A stretch of DNA of 64,000 bases, from assembly GCA_963930645.1 (NCBI GenBank), contig OZ005660.1, positions 244,036,836 to 244,100,835 of the forward strand. Direction: 5' to 3'. The translations under genes and the position numbers were made by a program. The notes under the pieces were generated by a model. That model made no database searches and was not told the DNA's origin. It saw only the letters and a program-made list of their open reading frames with translations. How positions within the stretch are numbered: position 1 is the stretch's first letter; every line of letters begins with the position of its first letter. Shown piece by piece: positions 10,718 to 21,853 of this stretch. Source of the DNA: Salticus scenicus (Eukaryota; Arthropoda; Arachnida; Araneae; Salticidae).

Positions 10718-11164
10718 TTAATAACATTAAATTTTGACCCAAACATTAAGTTTGTCATAACATCAAGCTTTTTAAACAAATTACATCATTTGCTGCCGTG
10801 TTTAACATTTTTGTTTGATGAAGAGTCGTTGTCGTAATTAATGGTTTCAATTAAAAACTGTGGTTGCGTGTTTTTAAATTACGTTATATTCGTTTGTAAA
10901 AGGCCCTTAAGCAAAAGCCCTTAAGAGGGCCCTTAAGCAAAAAAAAATTAAAAATATTTATGTCTAAATTTTGAAACTTATTGCAAACTTTTAGCATTCA
11001 AACACAAAAGTATTTTATTAAATTTTAAATTATCAATGAAATCTCAAATTAATGCTTATGTTACATATTCTATTTTTAAACTATAATAATGCACAATCAA
11101 TGGAAAACAAAAAATAAAAATTAGTTAAAAGAAGTACACAAGTGTACAAAATTTAAACAATAAA
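10718..11164. other. AT-rich DNA with clustered GGGCCCTTAAG motifs
   Basis: Three near-identical short blocks (GGCCCTTAAGC, GCCCTTAAG, GGGCCCTTAAGC) lie within 10902-10938. They resemble the outer edge of the TTAA elements plus target site, so they may be excision footprints or solo ends. A weak family-Y-like block lies near 10795-10860. Confidence 0.4.
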
Positions 11165-12020
11165 CTGTTTTCTCGTTTTCTTTTTTTTTTCCACATAATT
11201 CTTAAACAAATAAACACAGAAGTATAAAATTTGGATTGTATGTTTTTTAAACTACCATAAATCGAATTTTATATAACTTTAGCATAAGTAATAATTTTTA
11301 AACCAGTAAATTTATTATCAGTAAAATCATTATCAGTAAATTTTTCTCAAAAGTAAACATTGAAAAAATGAAAAATTTCAGCAATTTTAGAAAAGAAAAC
11401 TTAATGAAAAATGGTCATGAAGATGCATTACAGATAGGTTAAAAATGTACGCTCATCCATGCGTTAGATTAAAACCGTATATTTCTTCATGTAGTCACTT
11501 TTTTGTTTCTTCTTTTTTCTTCATTTTTTCGCGTGTGAATAATTTTTTATAAAATTTTACATAGAAATATGAAAATCGTATAAGGCGTTCATTATTAAAT
11601 TATTTATCAACATTTTTATTATTCTGGTGATGATCACAGTTTATACAAATTAGTAATTTTTTTTTTTTTTTTTTTTTTTCAAAAATTCCGTTATTAAAAT
11701 AAAAGAAAAGTGAACACAGAAAGTAAAACCAGGATTTTGTTTAATATGTGAGGGCATGTGCGTCTTCACTTGTCTATAATGCATCATTAACACATTTTTT
11801 CATTAAGTTTTCTTCGCTAAAATTGTTGAAATTTTTAATTTTTTCCAAATCTTACTTTTGAGAAAAATTAATAATTATTAGTTTTAAATTATTACTTATT
11901 CTAAAATTATGTAAAATTCGATTAATGATATGATAACGAACATGACATCCAAATTTTATGTCCATGTGTTTATTTGTTCAAAAGTTATGCATAAAAGAAG
12001 AAAATGAGAAAGCAGGTTTG
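11165..12020. mobile_element. Fold-back element, about 0.85 kb
   Basis: The left arm (about 11165-11480) has TTCTCGTTTTC, AACAAATAAACACA, AAAAGTAAACATTG and CTTAATGAAAAATG. It is mirrored in the right arm (about 11750-12020) by CATTAAGTTTTCTT, TGTGTTTATTTGTTC and AAAATGAGAAAGC. The loop contains a T run at 11659-11679. Non-coding. Confidence 0.6.
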
Positions 12021-14013
12021 TTCCTATAATTTCGAACAGCGGTGTATTTTAAATACGTTTAAAAATATAAAAAATAAATATTATTATTATTATTATTTTT
12101 TTTTATTTAAATAGATTACGTGAAATTTACTTAATATTTTCATATTTCAAATCATGCGTATGCGAAATTTATTTAAATTATTGATTTTGAGTTGATAAAT
12201 TTTACGTACACATGCAGTGAAATATGACAGTATAAAATATGGTGAAACATTTTGAAAAATAAATAAATAAATAATTAAAAGTTTATTCTGTAAACAAATA
12301 AATAAATAAAAATAAAATAAATAAACTTCAAAATTTAAAACATTTAGCAATATTAAGATTCACCTTAGTAACTATTTCTTTTTTAATACTTCTCCCTGCT
12401 TTTACATTTCTACAGTGTAATGTAAAATGTAAATATACATGATCAAATCTATCTATATATTTCTTTAACGTGGATCAGTTGCAATTAATTTTTGCCGAAA
12501 CGATATAGTAGTGTAATTATTGAAATACGCGAGGATAAAAAATAATATTTAAAAATGAACAATATTTAAGCATGCGGACTCAACTCAATGAACTAATAAG
12601 AAAAAATTACGAAATTTGTCTGCTTACATTATTTTATGGAAAACTGTATTTTTAAAAATTGCTTCTTCAATCTTTATAAGCGTCATTTTAAACATAGAAA
12701 TACTTTAAAGATTATACAGAATATGAATAATTGTCATAAATTGACTAAAAATCATAAACATAAAAATATAGTCAAAATAAGAATTATTATTATTTTTTAA
12801 ACAAAATACACCAAAATAAATAAAAAGTCATCACCAACATCGCGACAAAAATTTAAAAGGCATCATGGAAATCCTATACTGTAACTGTACAGCCTGCGAA
12901 AGTATGAAACTGGGCCTTCAACCATGAATTTTATTTTGAAACCTTTCTTTAATGATCTTGGTCTCACAATTGCACACTATTAATTTGGCACTAATAATAA
13001 TTTGGCTTCTGGTAAATTAAAATTTTAATTAGATGGGGAATTCGGTATAATATTTATGAGTTTCAAATTTTAAAAGTATATAAGAAAAGAAAAGTGCGAA
13101 AAATTCGCATGGGTTTCTTTAAACTACAACGTTGAACTGTAATAATAAAATATCGAACGAAATAAATTTAGGAGTTAGCGTGAAAGATGTAAAAAATTAA
13201 AAAATTTCAAATTTAATTTTAAAATATTATATGTTTTTTTGATAAATTTTAATAAATTTTGTAAGATTTCAATGCATACGTATGAAAATTTTATAAAAAG
13301 GAAAAGTAAGTGAACGAACTTATCTGTCTGTATCTTGAAGCTGTTTGCTGTTGTAGTGTATCCGAACGAAAGATAAATTCAAATCTGAATGTAAATAGAA
13401 AATATGATGAGTAAGCAAGCAGTAGGACTTTGGATCCAACGAGCCACGCCAAGAAATACCAACTTCCTGTGCAAAAACAGAGCAGATGGCTTTTACACGC
13501 GGCGAAACTTTCTTATCGATCAAGCAATTTATTCAATAACACCCGTTTCTAATAAATATTTTTCATACTGTTCAAAACTTAACCTTTTTAAAAATTATTA
13601 TACTCAGGCCATCATAAAACTTTCTTCTATATTTTCCTGCGCAGTTCGATGTCATAAATATTATTTGCTAAAATAATCTATCAAAATTATTTTCCATGGT
13701 AAATATATACGATTTTCATCTCAAACAAATACAACACTAAATATCCAAAAAAATAAATTTTATAGTATACAAAATATGTATCTTAAGAAATGTATTTTAC
13801 ATAATGAAAAATGTGAAAAGTCGATAAATTTGTTTTAAATTATCACAGATTTAGGGTTCATCCTTTCGCTTTAAAAGTATAGACGACTTTTCTGGCAAGA
13901 ATATTGACAATTTTAATACAATAGCGAAAGCGATGAACTATACAAATTGCCCATATTTTTTTTTAAATTAACTATTACTAATATAAATGTATATATATAT
14001 ATATATATATATA
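12021..14013. other. AT-rich stretch without a recognised gene
   Basis: No sustained coding signal. A somewhat GC-richer patch at 13320-13530 is open on both strands over about 67-90 codons, but it matched no family known to me. (TA)n at about 13988-14013 forms the insertion site of the LTR element that follows. Confidence 0.4.
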
Positions 14014-14688
14014 TGTAATATATCTCCTTTTTGTAGGATGATGAATTCCAGTCACTCCATATTAAGAGAGTTCACTCAAAGAAATACTCCACAATTGATG
14101 ATGCAGTCGTTTATTTGAAGACAGTCATATTACACTTTATTAACAGTCACATCATTTTGAGCACGCTGTACAGATCCGTAGCCGAGTCGGGCCGAAAATC
14201 GTTCCATTAACGGCGGAACCGCGAATCAATCCCCTCCTGGGACCGTTAACTTAAACTTGTTATTGACGTGGACTATTTAATCAAAAGATTCCATGGAAAA
14301 AGACCCCGATTTTCGGGTGCTCCCGTTTTTATATGGATATTTCGGCGGGAACCCAAACTATTTTTATTAATGCTTATTGGATAATTAGGTCAGCTAAAAT
14401 CCAGCCCACATTCTTTTATTGGCCGACCCGGATATCCAGGATTTCGTATTTCGCAATGCATTGCCGCTAATTTCAACTATTGCATAATTTTGATTATGAA
14501 ACTTCTTCTAATCGCGATTCCCGCGCTACGACGTGCTTTGCTGAAAAACTAACTTTACTGGGGCGCTAAAAAAAAACTCTCACAAAGTTGTTCTTAAAAT
14601 TCAGATTTATTCTGAGCTAATACTATTAAGATATCATTTAATATTAATTTAAATATTAATTTAGAGTCTTGCTTATTTTATCCTTTCA
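14014..14688 (-). repeat. 3' LTR of Gypsy element 1
   Basis: 675 bp, beginning TGTAATATATCTCC and ending CTTTCA on the plus strand, so the element strand reads TG...CA. It is nearly identical to 21854-22527. It holds the conserved block GGATGATGAATTCC and a GC-richer centre. Confidence 0.93.
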
Positions 14689-14701
14689 TATCCCCCCCTC
14701 C
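14689..14701 (-). other. Polypurine tract of Gypsy element 1
   Basis: On the minus strand this reads GGAGGGGGGGATA directly upstream of the 3' LTR. That is the expected position for the primer of plus-strand DNA synthesis. Confidence 0.75.
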
Positions 14702-16011
14702 AAGCCGACGCTCCCCCATACTTGCCTGCAAGTATGTGGGAAGTCCCTCAGAAGTAGAAGATACTCCAGGAGAAAGTTAAACTTAAAATGGAAAATTTGA
14801 CAGATTATAAAACTTAACTTTTTGACTAATTTATTTAAAATGGAAAATTTTATTTAAAAAATGGAAAATTTTAATTTTTAGAAAATTTTGTCTGAATAAT
14901 TTTGTTATGGAATCATTTTTAAGTAGGAGTTATGGCCTTTCCCTTTATTTATAAAAAAAATTAATTTTCTTTTTTAATTTATTTACTTGTATGTTGGACT
15001 GGTCAACGTGCTCGCCTGATACATATAATGGTATTTACAGCACTTGTTTACACACATAAGAAAAGTTTAATATAATATATGAAAACGTATGACATACTGT
15101 ATGAAAAAAAAAAATTATAACATAACATGTTTACCGGCATAACATTTTTGACAAGATATCTTTCTTATGTACAAACTAGTTTGTTGAGGAAGGTCTTTAA
15201 AATGTAAAGTTCCTTTTGGCCAATAAAGTTTTTAAATGTCTTGAATAATAACGTTGATCGTTGACAATAAATAATTGTTGTAAAAAGTCTGATCTTGGTT
15301 ATTGAGTCCATGCAGAATATGTATAACAATAATTATAACACTGTAATTTTAACAGTACATTGTAAAAAATGTTTTGTAAATTGTAAACAAACTTTTCTTT
15401 TCAGAAAATCTGTGTTTTTCTTTGTGTATCTTTTTAAAAATGCAAAGATATTTTAATCAAACATAAAGTATATGAAAAACAATTATATCATAGTACATTT
15501 TTAACAATTTCTAGAAACTTTATTTACATATTAACATAAATAATTTTTTCATAAATATAACATTTAACAGACACATAAAACTATTTAATAAATACAATAG
15601 TGTTTATTACACTCTAATAATACTACTACTAATATTAAGAATACCAGTACTACTAGGACTTTTCTTTTTACAAAACGATTTACATAAAACCAACTTAATT
15701 ACTTTATTTAATAATTAATTGTTTTAAAATACCGCATTGGCATCATCATAGAGCTTGGTCAGCCATTGGCAAGCCAACAAAAAAAATTGTTTTTGTGGGT
15801 AACTTGACCCTTGAACTTGTGAGAAGTCAAGTCTTTCCAAAAAGGTGAGTTGGGATAAAGGTGGTAATTGGTGAATTTTTACAGAGGGCAAAAACAAATC
15901 ATTTTTCCCGCACTCTCTGATCACTTTATAGTGGTGAAGATCAGAAGATCACGAGAATGATAAATAAATAAAAAAAAATACTTGGGGCATGGAGTTGATC
16001 CCTAACTAAGA
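14702..16011 (-). other. Non-coding tail between pol and 3' LTR
   Basis: About 1.3 kb of mostly AT-rich DNA. A 66-codon open frame on the minus strand (15724-15924) has no recognisable envelope features: no signal peptide, no transmembrane segment and no cysteine pattern. It could be a decayed accessory frame, or chance. Confidence 0.4.
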
Positions 16012-16270
16012 TTATTCATGACTTAATTTGAATTTTTGAGGGTTATTATAGTATCTTAACTTAGATGAATGAACAATTTCTGAATTTCTTTTAAAATGGG
16101 GACTGGGTTTGTCTATTTCAAAATTAACTTCAGATATTTGTTTTAAGATTGTGTAAGGGCCTGAATAAGGTGGACTTAATTTACGTGTGTTGGGGTATTG
16201 GAATTCTTCATAAATAATTTCATCACCAACTTTAAATTTAACAGGGAGAAATCGAGCATCAAATCGGATT
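16012..16270 (-). pseudogene. Integrase C-terminal tail of Gypsy element 1 (shifted frame)
   Basis: After an A-run frameshift near 16270-16281 the pol reading continues in another frame, with a chromo-like C-terminal pattern: VGDEIIYEEF, then LSPPYSGPYTI, then HSSKLRYY, ending at a stop at 16012-16014. VGD..., GPY... and SKLRYY are typical of the region following the integrase core in Ty3/Gypsy elements. The separate frame shows that the long pol frame is broken by an indel in a homopolymer. Confidence 0.7.
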
Positions 16271-18146
16271 TTGTTTTTTTTTTATGATATTGTATTGTTT
16301 TTTCTTTTGCTATTTTTCTAGCTTCATCAACTGAAGGATAGTAACTATTGTTTACTAATAATGGTTCATATGGTAATTCTCCTAATAATAAATAACTAGG
16401 TGGGAATTGAGTTACAGAGTGAGGTGTTAAGTTATATTGATTTAAAACTTCATCAATTAATTTAGTCCAGGGAATTTTATTGGAAGAAGAGTTAACCTTA
16501 CATTTTAGGCGCGTAAGAATAGTCTGATTGAGGCGCTCGACTTTCCCGTTGCATTCGGGATGATGGCTATTTGTTAACAAATGTTGTGTATCATAATTTC
16601 GAAGGAATTTTTTGAAACGGGATGCCGTGAATGCTACATTCCTATCTGTTAACAATTTTTTAGGTACTTGAATTTGAAAAAGTTGTTTTAAAAAGTTTGT
16701 ATAAGTTTCAGTGGTAACGCTTTTTGCTGGAAATCCCCACACATAACGGGTTGCATGGTCCACGACCAAATGCAAATATTTTTTTGTAGAATTATAGTAG
16801 TTAAACCCACCAACAGTGTCCAAAGACAAACATTCAAAAGGTTTATCTGTTGGCGGTACTTCCTGTAATGAACCAAACCGTTTTTGTCTACATTTTTTAT
16901 TTATTTGACAGGTATGACAATGTTTTACAAAATTTTCAATATCTTTATTAATATTAGGCCAATAATACTGTGGTGTAATTAAATTTATCATTTTATAAAT
17001 TCCTGGGTGTCCAAATTGAGTGTGGGTTTTCTGTAGGAGGCTTAATCTTAATGACATCGGGACTATTATCTTATACAAACCTTTCTTTTTAATGACAATT
17101 ACATCTTCAATTTCAAGAATTTTCTTAATGTTAATACCTATGTTTTCTTTTTTCTGGTTTTCTTTAATTTCATTTAAATCTAGGAGGTGTACATGGTGTG
17201 ACACATTTTCCAAAACAGGCAATCTAGATAGCATATCAGCTTCAATATTTGTTGATCCTTTTTGATATTTAATTTCATAGTCAAACATACTAAGTTTAAG
17301 GGACCAGCGGAATAATCTTCCTCTTAAATTTTTAACATTTTTTAACCAAGTGAGAGACGCATGATCCGCATGTATGACAAACTTTTGACCGTGTAAATAA
17401 TGATAAAAGGTATCTAAGGCATCAATAATTGCTAAACATTCTAATTCCGTAATTGCATAATTTTTTTCATAATCTCGTAAATTTCTTGAACGATATGCCA
17501 CTGGGTGTAAAGTACCATTCACATCTGCCTGTTTAACAACACATCCCACACCATGACTCGAGGCATCAACAAATAACTGACAGGGAGTTCTGGGATCATA
17601 AAGTCTTAAAATAGGTTTACTTATAAGAGCATTTTTTAATTTTTGGTAGGATTTTTCACATTTCTGGTCCCAAACATAGGGGACATTTTTCTTTAATAAA
17701 TTATTTAAAGGAGCTCTTGTTTCTGCATATTTTGGAATAAATCTAGCATAAACGTTAACTGATCCCAAAACTCTCTGCAATTCCTTGACATTTTTTGGTG
17801 GTTTCAAATTTTTTATTACTTCAATGTTTGGATTATCAGGGGTAATTAGGCCATTAGTTATTTCGTATCCTAAAAAGTTAATTTTTGTTTTGACAAAATT
17901 GCATTTTGATAGTTTTAATTTTAAGTTTTCTTTAACACATATATCAAAAAGTTGTTGTAGGTGTTGGAAGTGTTCATCTTCTGACTGTGAAAATACAATT
18001 ATATCATCAAAATAATTACAGGCAAAGTCTATTTTGTATTTATTTAGAATCCTTCTAATGGTTCGATTGAAGATAGCAGGGGCATTTTTAAGCCCAAAGG
18101 GAAGGTATTTCCACTCATATAATCCGAAAGTTGTAGCAAAAGCCAA
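16176..18146 (-). CDS. pol: Gypsy element 1 pol: RT (second half), RNase H, integrase
   Basis: 656 codons. The RT part has LPFGLKNAP and the catalytic box YFDDIIVFS (residues about 44-52), so the usual YxDD is present as YFDD. The connection domain and RNase H follow (LFVDASSHGVG, TELECLAI, HADHASLTWL). The integrase has an HHCC zinc-binding region (HPGIYK ... CHTCQ) and the D,D,E core as SLDTVGG, LLTDRNVAF and ECNGKVERLN. It makes and integrates the element's cDNA. The frame is continuous with 18150-18923 except for a TAA codon at 18150-18152. Its apparent start is a TTG and is not biological. The last codons, after residue about 630, are out of frame because of an A-run indel. Confidence 0.92.
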   Translation of the reverse strand: MAFATTFGLYEWKYLPFGLKNAPAIFNRTIRRILNKYKIDFACNYFDDIIVFSQSEDEHFQHLQQLFDICVKENLKLKLSKCNFVKTKINFLGYEITNGLITPDNPNIEVIKNLKPPKNVKELQRVLGSVNVYARFIPKYAETRAPLNNLLKKNVPYVWDQKCEKSYQKLKNALISKPILRLYDPRTPCQLFVDASSHGVGCVVKQADVNGTLHPVAYRSRNLRDYEKNYAITELECLAIIDALDTFYHYLHGQKFVIHADHASLTWLKNVKNLRGRLFRWSLKLSMFDYEIKYQKGSTNIEADMLSRLPVLENVSHHVHLLDLNEIKENQKKENIGINIKKILEIEDVIVIKKKGLYKIIVPMSLRLSLLQKTHTQFGHPGIYKMINLITPQYYWPNINKDIENFVKHCHTCQINKKCRQKRFGSLQEVPPTDKPFECLSLDTVGGFNYYNSTKKYLHLVVDHATRYVWGFPAKSVTTETYTNFLKQLFQIQVPKKLLTDRNVAFTASRFKKFLRNYDTQHLLTNSHHPECNGKVERLNQTILTRLKCKVNSSSNKIPWTKLIDEVLNQYNLTPHSVTQFPPSYLLLGELPYEPLLVNNSYYPSVDEARKIAKEKTIQYHKKKTKSDLMLDFSLLNLKLVMKLFMKNSNTPTHVN

Positions 18147-18149
18147 TTT

Positions 18150-18923
18150 TTAAGTATCTTTTGGGTGGATAGGAATGTGCCAATATCTACTTGCCAAGTC
18201 AAGAGTGGAAAAAATTTTTGCTTTAGCTAGTTTATCTAACAAAGTATCTATTCTGGGAAGTGGTTCAGCATCTGTTTTAGTGATCGAATTGAGTTTACGG
18301 AAGTCAATACATAATCGCGTCTTTTTGCCTTCTTCCCGTTTATACACCAAAGTTACAGGTGCGGAATAAGGCGAACAACTTTCTTTTATAATACCGGCCT
18401 GTAATAAATTTTGAACTTGGGTTTTAATTTCTTCTTCTTCCTTAGGGGAAGTTCTATATGCTCTGAGAGAAATAGGTAAATCTGAAGTTAAACGAATCAT
18501 CTGTGGTTCCATATGAATTCTTCCAACATCATATTTAGATTTTGCAAAAATTTGGACATATTTTGATAATAAAGTAGGAAGTTTTCCTTCTCTAGCAGAC
18601 TGAGGATTTACGTGGTTCTCAGTGGCTTGAGTGTACTTGAACTCCCTTACTCTATTGTTTGTTGGAATATTAAAATTTTTCTTTTGACTATTGGTGTTTT
18701 CACTTTCAGAAGTTATATGTAAAGTTTGTGTACATTTGGATATATTTTTTAACAATGGGAGAATGGTATTATTTTGTTTTACCAGCTTTTTAGCACAATC
18801 AATAGTCAATTGAAACAGACAACAATGTGATAAGCTAAGGAGAGCATAAGGTAAGTGATTATCTAATATAAACATTTCTATATTTTTTGTAATATTACCA
18901 ATTTGTAATTTAAAGTGTAACAT
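18150..18923 (-). CDS. pol: Gypsy element 1 pol: protease C-terminus and RT first half
   Basis: 257 codons. The first part is the protease C-terminal lobe. From about residue 130 the RT palm/finger region follows: LRAYRTSPKEEEEI, LLQAGIIKES, PYSAPVTLV, RLCIDFRKLN (RT motif 2) and FSTLDLASRYWHIPI (first catalytic aspartate). It ends at an in-frame TAA, immediately after which the frame at 18146 continues the same protein. A single base change would explain the stop. The upstream ATG is an artefact of a frameshift in an A run that separates it from the DTGSS active site. Confidence 0.88.
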   Translation of the reverse strand: MLHFKLQIGNITKNIEMFILDNHLPYALLSLSHCCLFQLTIDCAKKLVKQNNTILPLLKNISKCTQTLHITSESENTNSQKKNFNIPTNNRVREFKYTQATENHVNPQSAREGKLPTLLSKYVQIFAKSKYDVGRIHMEPQMIRLTSDLPISLRAYRTSPKEEEEIKTQVQNLLQAGIIKESCSPYSAPVTLVYKREEGKKTRLCIDFRKLNSITKTDAEPLPRIDTLLDKLAKAKIFSTLDLASRYWHIPIHPKDT

Positions 18924-19150
18924 TTTTCTCGAATTGTCAACATCCCCTGTGTTTGAATGACGTGTAATGGTGAGACCCTTTTTGTTTGAAGTTTAAATTT
19001 ATGAACAAAATGTTGAGGAATAATGCTTAAGCTGCTGCCCGTATCGAAGATTAAAGGAATGGTAGAGTACGATTCTGGATGTTTAACACCTTGATTAGTT
19101 TGCTTGTTTTTTCTTTGGATATCCTTGTATATAATGCGACCGGTCGCTGC
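18924..19150 (-). pseudogene. Gypsy element 1 aspartic protease N-terminal part
   Basis: In a frame different from both neighbours the minus strand reads LIFDTGSSLSIIP, the active site of a retropepsin-type aspartic protease, which cleaves the Gag-Pol polyprotein. The frame joins the following pol frame only if one base is removed from the AAAAA near 18925. The gag-to-pro junction may be a programmed shift or a lesion; I cannot tell. Confidence 0.75.
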
Positions 19151-19156
19151 AAACTG

Positions 19157-20266
19157 TCAATAGGTGTTATTTGTTCCTTCTGTTGTATTATCTACCACTG
19201 TTGACTCTTCTGTGACATGAGTTGGATTTTCTCGTTTGAAAGGGCATTCACTATGCCTATGAAAAGCATTAGGAATGTTGCGTTTTGAACAATGTTTACA
19301 CGGGAAAGGAGGCAAAGTGCCTTGAAAGTAAGTGTGTGTATTTGGGTTTGAAAAATGTGGTCTAGGCCCTCTTAGATTGGGTCGAGTATTGTTTGTCCAA
19401 TTTGGTCTGTTTTGATTAGGGTATCCCATATGTGGTCTCTGCACATGAGGAAACCGGTAACTCCAGGGTTGTGGTCGGGGAGCATATTGAACTGGGTTTC
19501 TATTTTCCCTGTCTTGTGGATAGGTGAACCTTTGAAATTGACCTGGCAACTTGTTTGGAAGGGGATCAGCAGATTTTTCAGATATCTGCAGTTTATTTAA
19601 TTTGTGGACAAGATCCCTCCATTCGTTTAATGTTTTTGGCGCATTAGCCACAACAAGTTGTCTTAAAGTCAGTGGCAATCCGTCGGTTAATCCCTCCATG
19701 AGAAATTTGGGCTCTAAGCCTAGTGCTCGCCCTACTTGGAGTTTTTTCTGATAATACTCCATGACATTTTCACCTGCCTTAAAGCAAATGCTCGAGAAAT
19801 CTGTTAAAGATGTTTCACCTCGTGTCGTGAATTCCTCTGTAAAAATTTCAACCAATTCCTCCCAATGAGGCATGTTTAAACTGTTGTTTATATACTCTGT
19901 GAGAGCTTTACCCTTCAAAAATCTTTGTATATTACGGACTCGCCAAACCTCATCTTTTCCATTCTCCTCACACCAGGCTTGAAAATACATTAGCCAGGAC
20001 GTCCACATCATGCCGTTTTCAGGGCAAAAAGCAATGAGGACATTGTCCTCTGTTACAGTGGGAGATTTATTTATATTTAAAGATTTCTTTACATCATTTG
20101 CACTACTCATTGCCTTTACTAGTGTGTTTGGGGAGGGCAATTTACTCACATTAAGTAGGTTATTTTCTAAATTGGTATCCACAAGTAAATTTTCCTCTGT
20201 TCCCTTAGGGGGTGTCAATAAACATGTTGAAGTGTCACTTTCGGACATGTTTAATTGCATCCACAA
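19157..20266 (-). CDS. gag: Gypsy element 1 Gag
   Basis: 369 codons, the longest intact gene of the element. The N-terminal part is hydrophilic. The middle resembles the retrotransposon Gag capsid domain (WTSWLMYFQAWCEEN, YINNSLNMPHWEELVE, FKAGENVMEYYQKKLQ). The C-terminus is rich in Pro/Arg/Asn and has one zinc-knuckle-like motif, CKHC-x10-H-x3-C (starting about residue 323). Gag forms the particle that packages element RNA. The third Met (MSESDTS) is the more likely initiator, since the first two lie in a short extension. No stop or shift within it. Confidence 0.88.
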   Translation of the reverse strand: MWMQLNMSESDTSTCLLTPPKGTEENLLVDTNLENNLLNVSKLPSPNTLVKAMSSANDVKKSLNINKSPTVTEDNVLIAFCPENGMMWTSWLMYFQAWCEENGKDEVWRVRNIQRFLKGKALTEYINNSLNMPHWEELVEIFTEEFTTRGETSLTDFSSICFKAGENVMEYYQKKLQVGRALGLEPKFLMEGLTDGLPLTLRQLVVANAPKTLNEWRDLVHKLNKLQISEKSADPLPNKLPGQFQRFTYPQDRENRNPVQYAPRPQPWSYRFPHVQRPHMGYPNQNRPNWTNNTRPNLRGPRPHFSNPNTHTYFQGTLPPFPCKHCSKRNIPNAFHRHSECPFKRENPTHVTEESTVVDNTTEGTNNTY

Positions 20267-21404
20267 TTCAAAATTTTCGAAAAAAAAAAAAGTTTTTTTT
20301 TTTTTTTTTTTTGAAACAGGTATTTTATTTAATTTTGCTAATTAAATTCGGTATTTATTAATTATCACAGCTTTAACAAAGTATTCAATAAATTAAATAT
20401 CACAATCATAATCAATATAAACAGTCTATTTTTTTTTTTAATCACAGTTATTATATCACCTAAATAAATCCAAATAATAAATAAACATAAAATAAACAAA
20501 TAAATCAAATTTATTGACGTTCAAAATAAATATTTCTGAAAGTGCTTGGTCTAAATTCATCTAATAAATCCTACTAATAAATAAATATAAACAACATATA
20601 ACAAATAAATAAATCAAATTTATTGACGTTCAGCATAAATACTTCTGGCTACTCTTTGTCTATAGTAATACATAGCACACAACAAAATTCTTATTTCTGA
20701 AAACAATGAATCAAATTTTACAACAAAAAAAAATTTAATTTTTTATATAAATATTTATGAAAATTTTATTTTTAAATCTCTTAACATAAAATATAATAAC
20801 CAATTAAGAATTTATTTTATTTCTTTATCTTCTTTTATTTTATTATTATTAATTAATTAATTAATTATTATTATTATTTTTTTTAATCAAATTTCAAAAA
20901 TTTTAGTTTTCTATATAAGTATTTATGAAAATCTCTAAATTTAACATATAAAATATAATACTTTTGCAAACTTAATAAAAATCTCGTATATTATTATTAT
21001 TTTAAATCTATTATTAAGCTTAAAACATTTTCAATTCAAATCATAAAATATATCGCGAAAATAAACGATGTCAAACATTATCACAATTCATTTTTATTAA
21101 CAAATTAAGATAAATATAAAGTCAATAAAAATCATCCTTCCTAAATATAAATGAAATGAAATCACTCACCCCTTTTGTTGATTTACACTGAGATGAAAAC
21201 ACAATAATAAATTATAAAAAAAAAATAAAAAACCTATTTTTATTTCCTGTGGAACAAGAGAATTTTATTCAAAACATCTGGGCTAACACATTAAAAAAAA
21301 AGCAGGTGTTTCTGGCAGGCTTGCGACACATCCCGAAGAGGCCATCTGTTTTTATATCACAGCACTTGAAACACGGCACTTAAGAGAGCAATCGAAACAG
21401 CTTG
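20267..21404 (-). other. AT-rich leader of Gypsy element 1
   Basis: Non-coding region upstream of gag. It contains A/T runs at 20281-20312 and an internal short duplication (CAAATTTATTGACGTTCA at about 20507 and 20615). An unusually long leader for a Ty3/Gypsy element. Confidence 0.5.
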
Positions 21405-21636
21405 GGTCAAAACTGGCGTAAGTCACACGTTTTTCAGAACGTAATCGGAAACATTTGAAGCAAAGTGATGTAAGTTAAGTCTTTCCTTCTTTTTCCTAAA
21501 AGCACTGTCTGGCATCTTTCACACAAAACTGGTGTAAGTCACACGTTTTTCAGAACGTAATCGAAAACATTTGAAGCAAAGTGATGTAAGTTAAGTCTTT
21601 CCTTCTTTTTCCTAAAGGCACTGTCTGGCATCTTTC
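21405..21636 (-). repeat. Two tandem 116-bp repeats in Gypsy leader
   Basis: The block with GTAAGTCACACGTTTTTCAG ... CACTGTCTGGCATCTTTC occurs twice in direct tandem, offset 116 bp, with only a few differences. It lies close to the 5' LTR, where packaging or promoter elements are often found in retroelements; its role here is unknown. Confidence 0.8.
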
Positions 21637-21853
21637 AGCTTGATTTAGAAAAGTCTGGTCCGTTTTTGCAAATTTCCGGATGGTTTGGAAAAAATTCCCG
21701 TTTGGTTTTGGAAAGTTCCGGTCCTAGGAGGACATATTGCAAAATATTGCAGTTCCATTCAAATAATTAAAACTAATATAAAGTGCTGACCACAACTTAT
21801 TTCATGCTGACTTGTTGGCTTTCCTTTACAGGTAGACTATCCTGCCGGATCCT

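Noticed and set aside
13320..13676. Overlapping open frames of 67 and 90 codons on opposite strands
   Set aside because: No recognisable domain, and the two strands cannot both be coding here; the patch is only slightly GC-richer than its surroundings.
15724..15924. Possible envelope or accessory gene of Gypsy 1
   Set aside because: Only 66 codons, with no signal peptide, transmembrane segment or cysteine pattern; left as unassigned tail.
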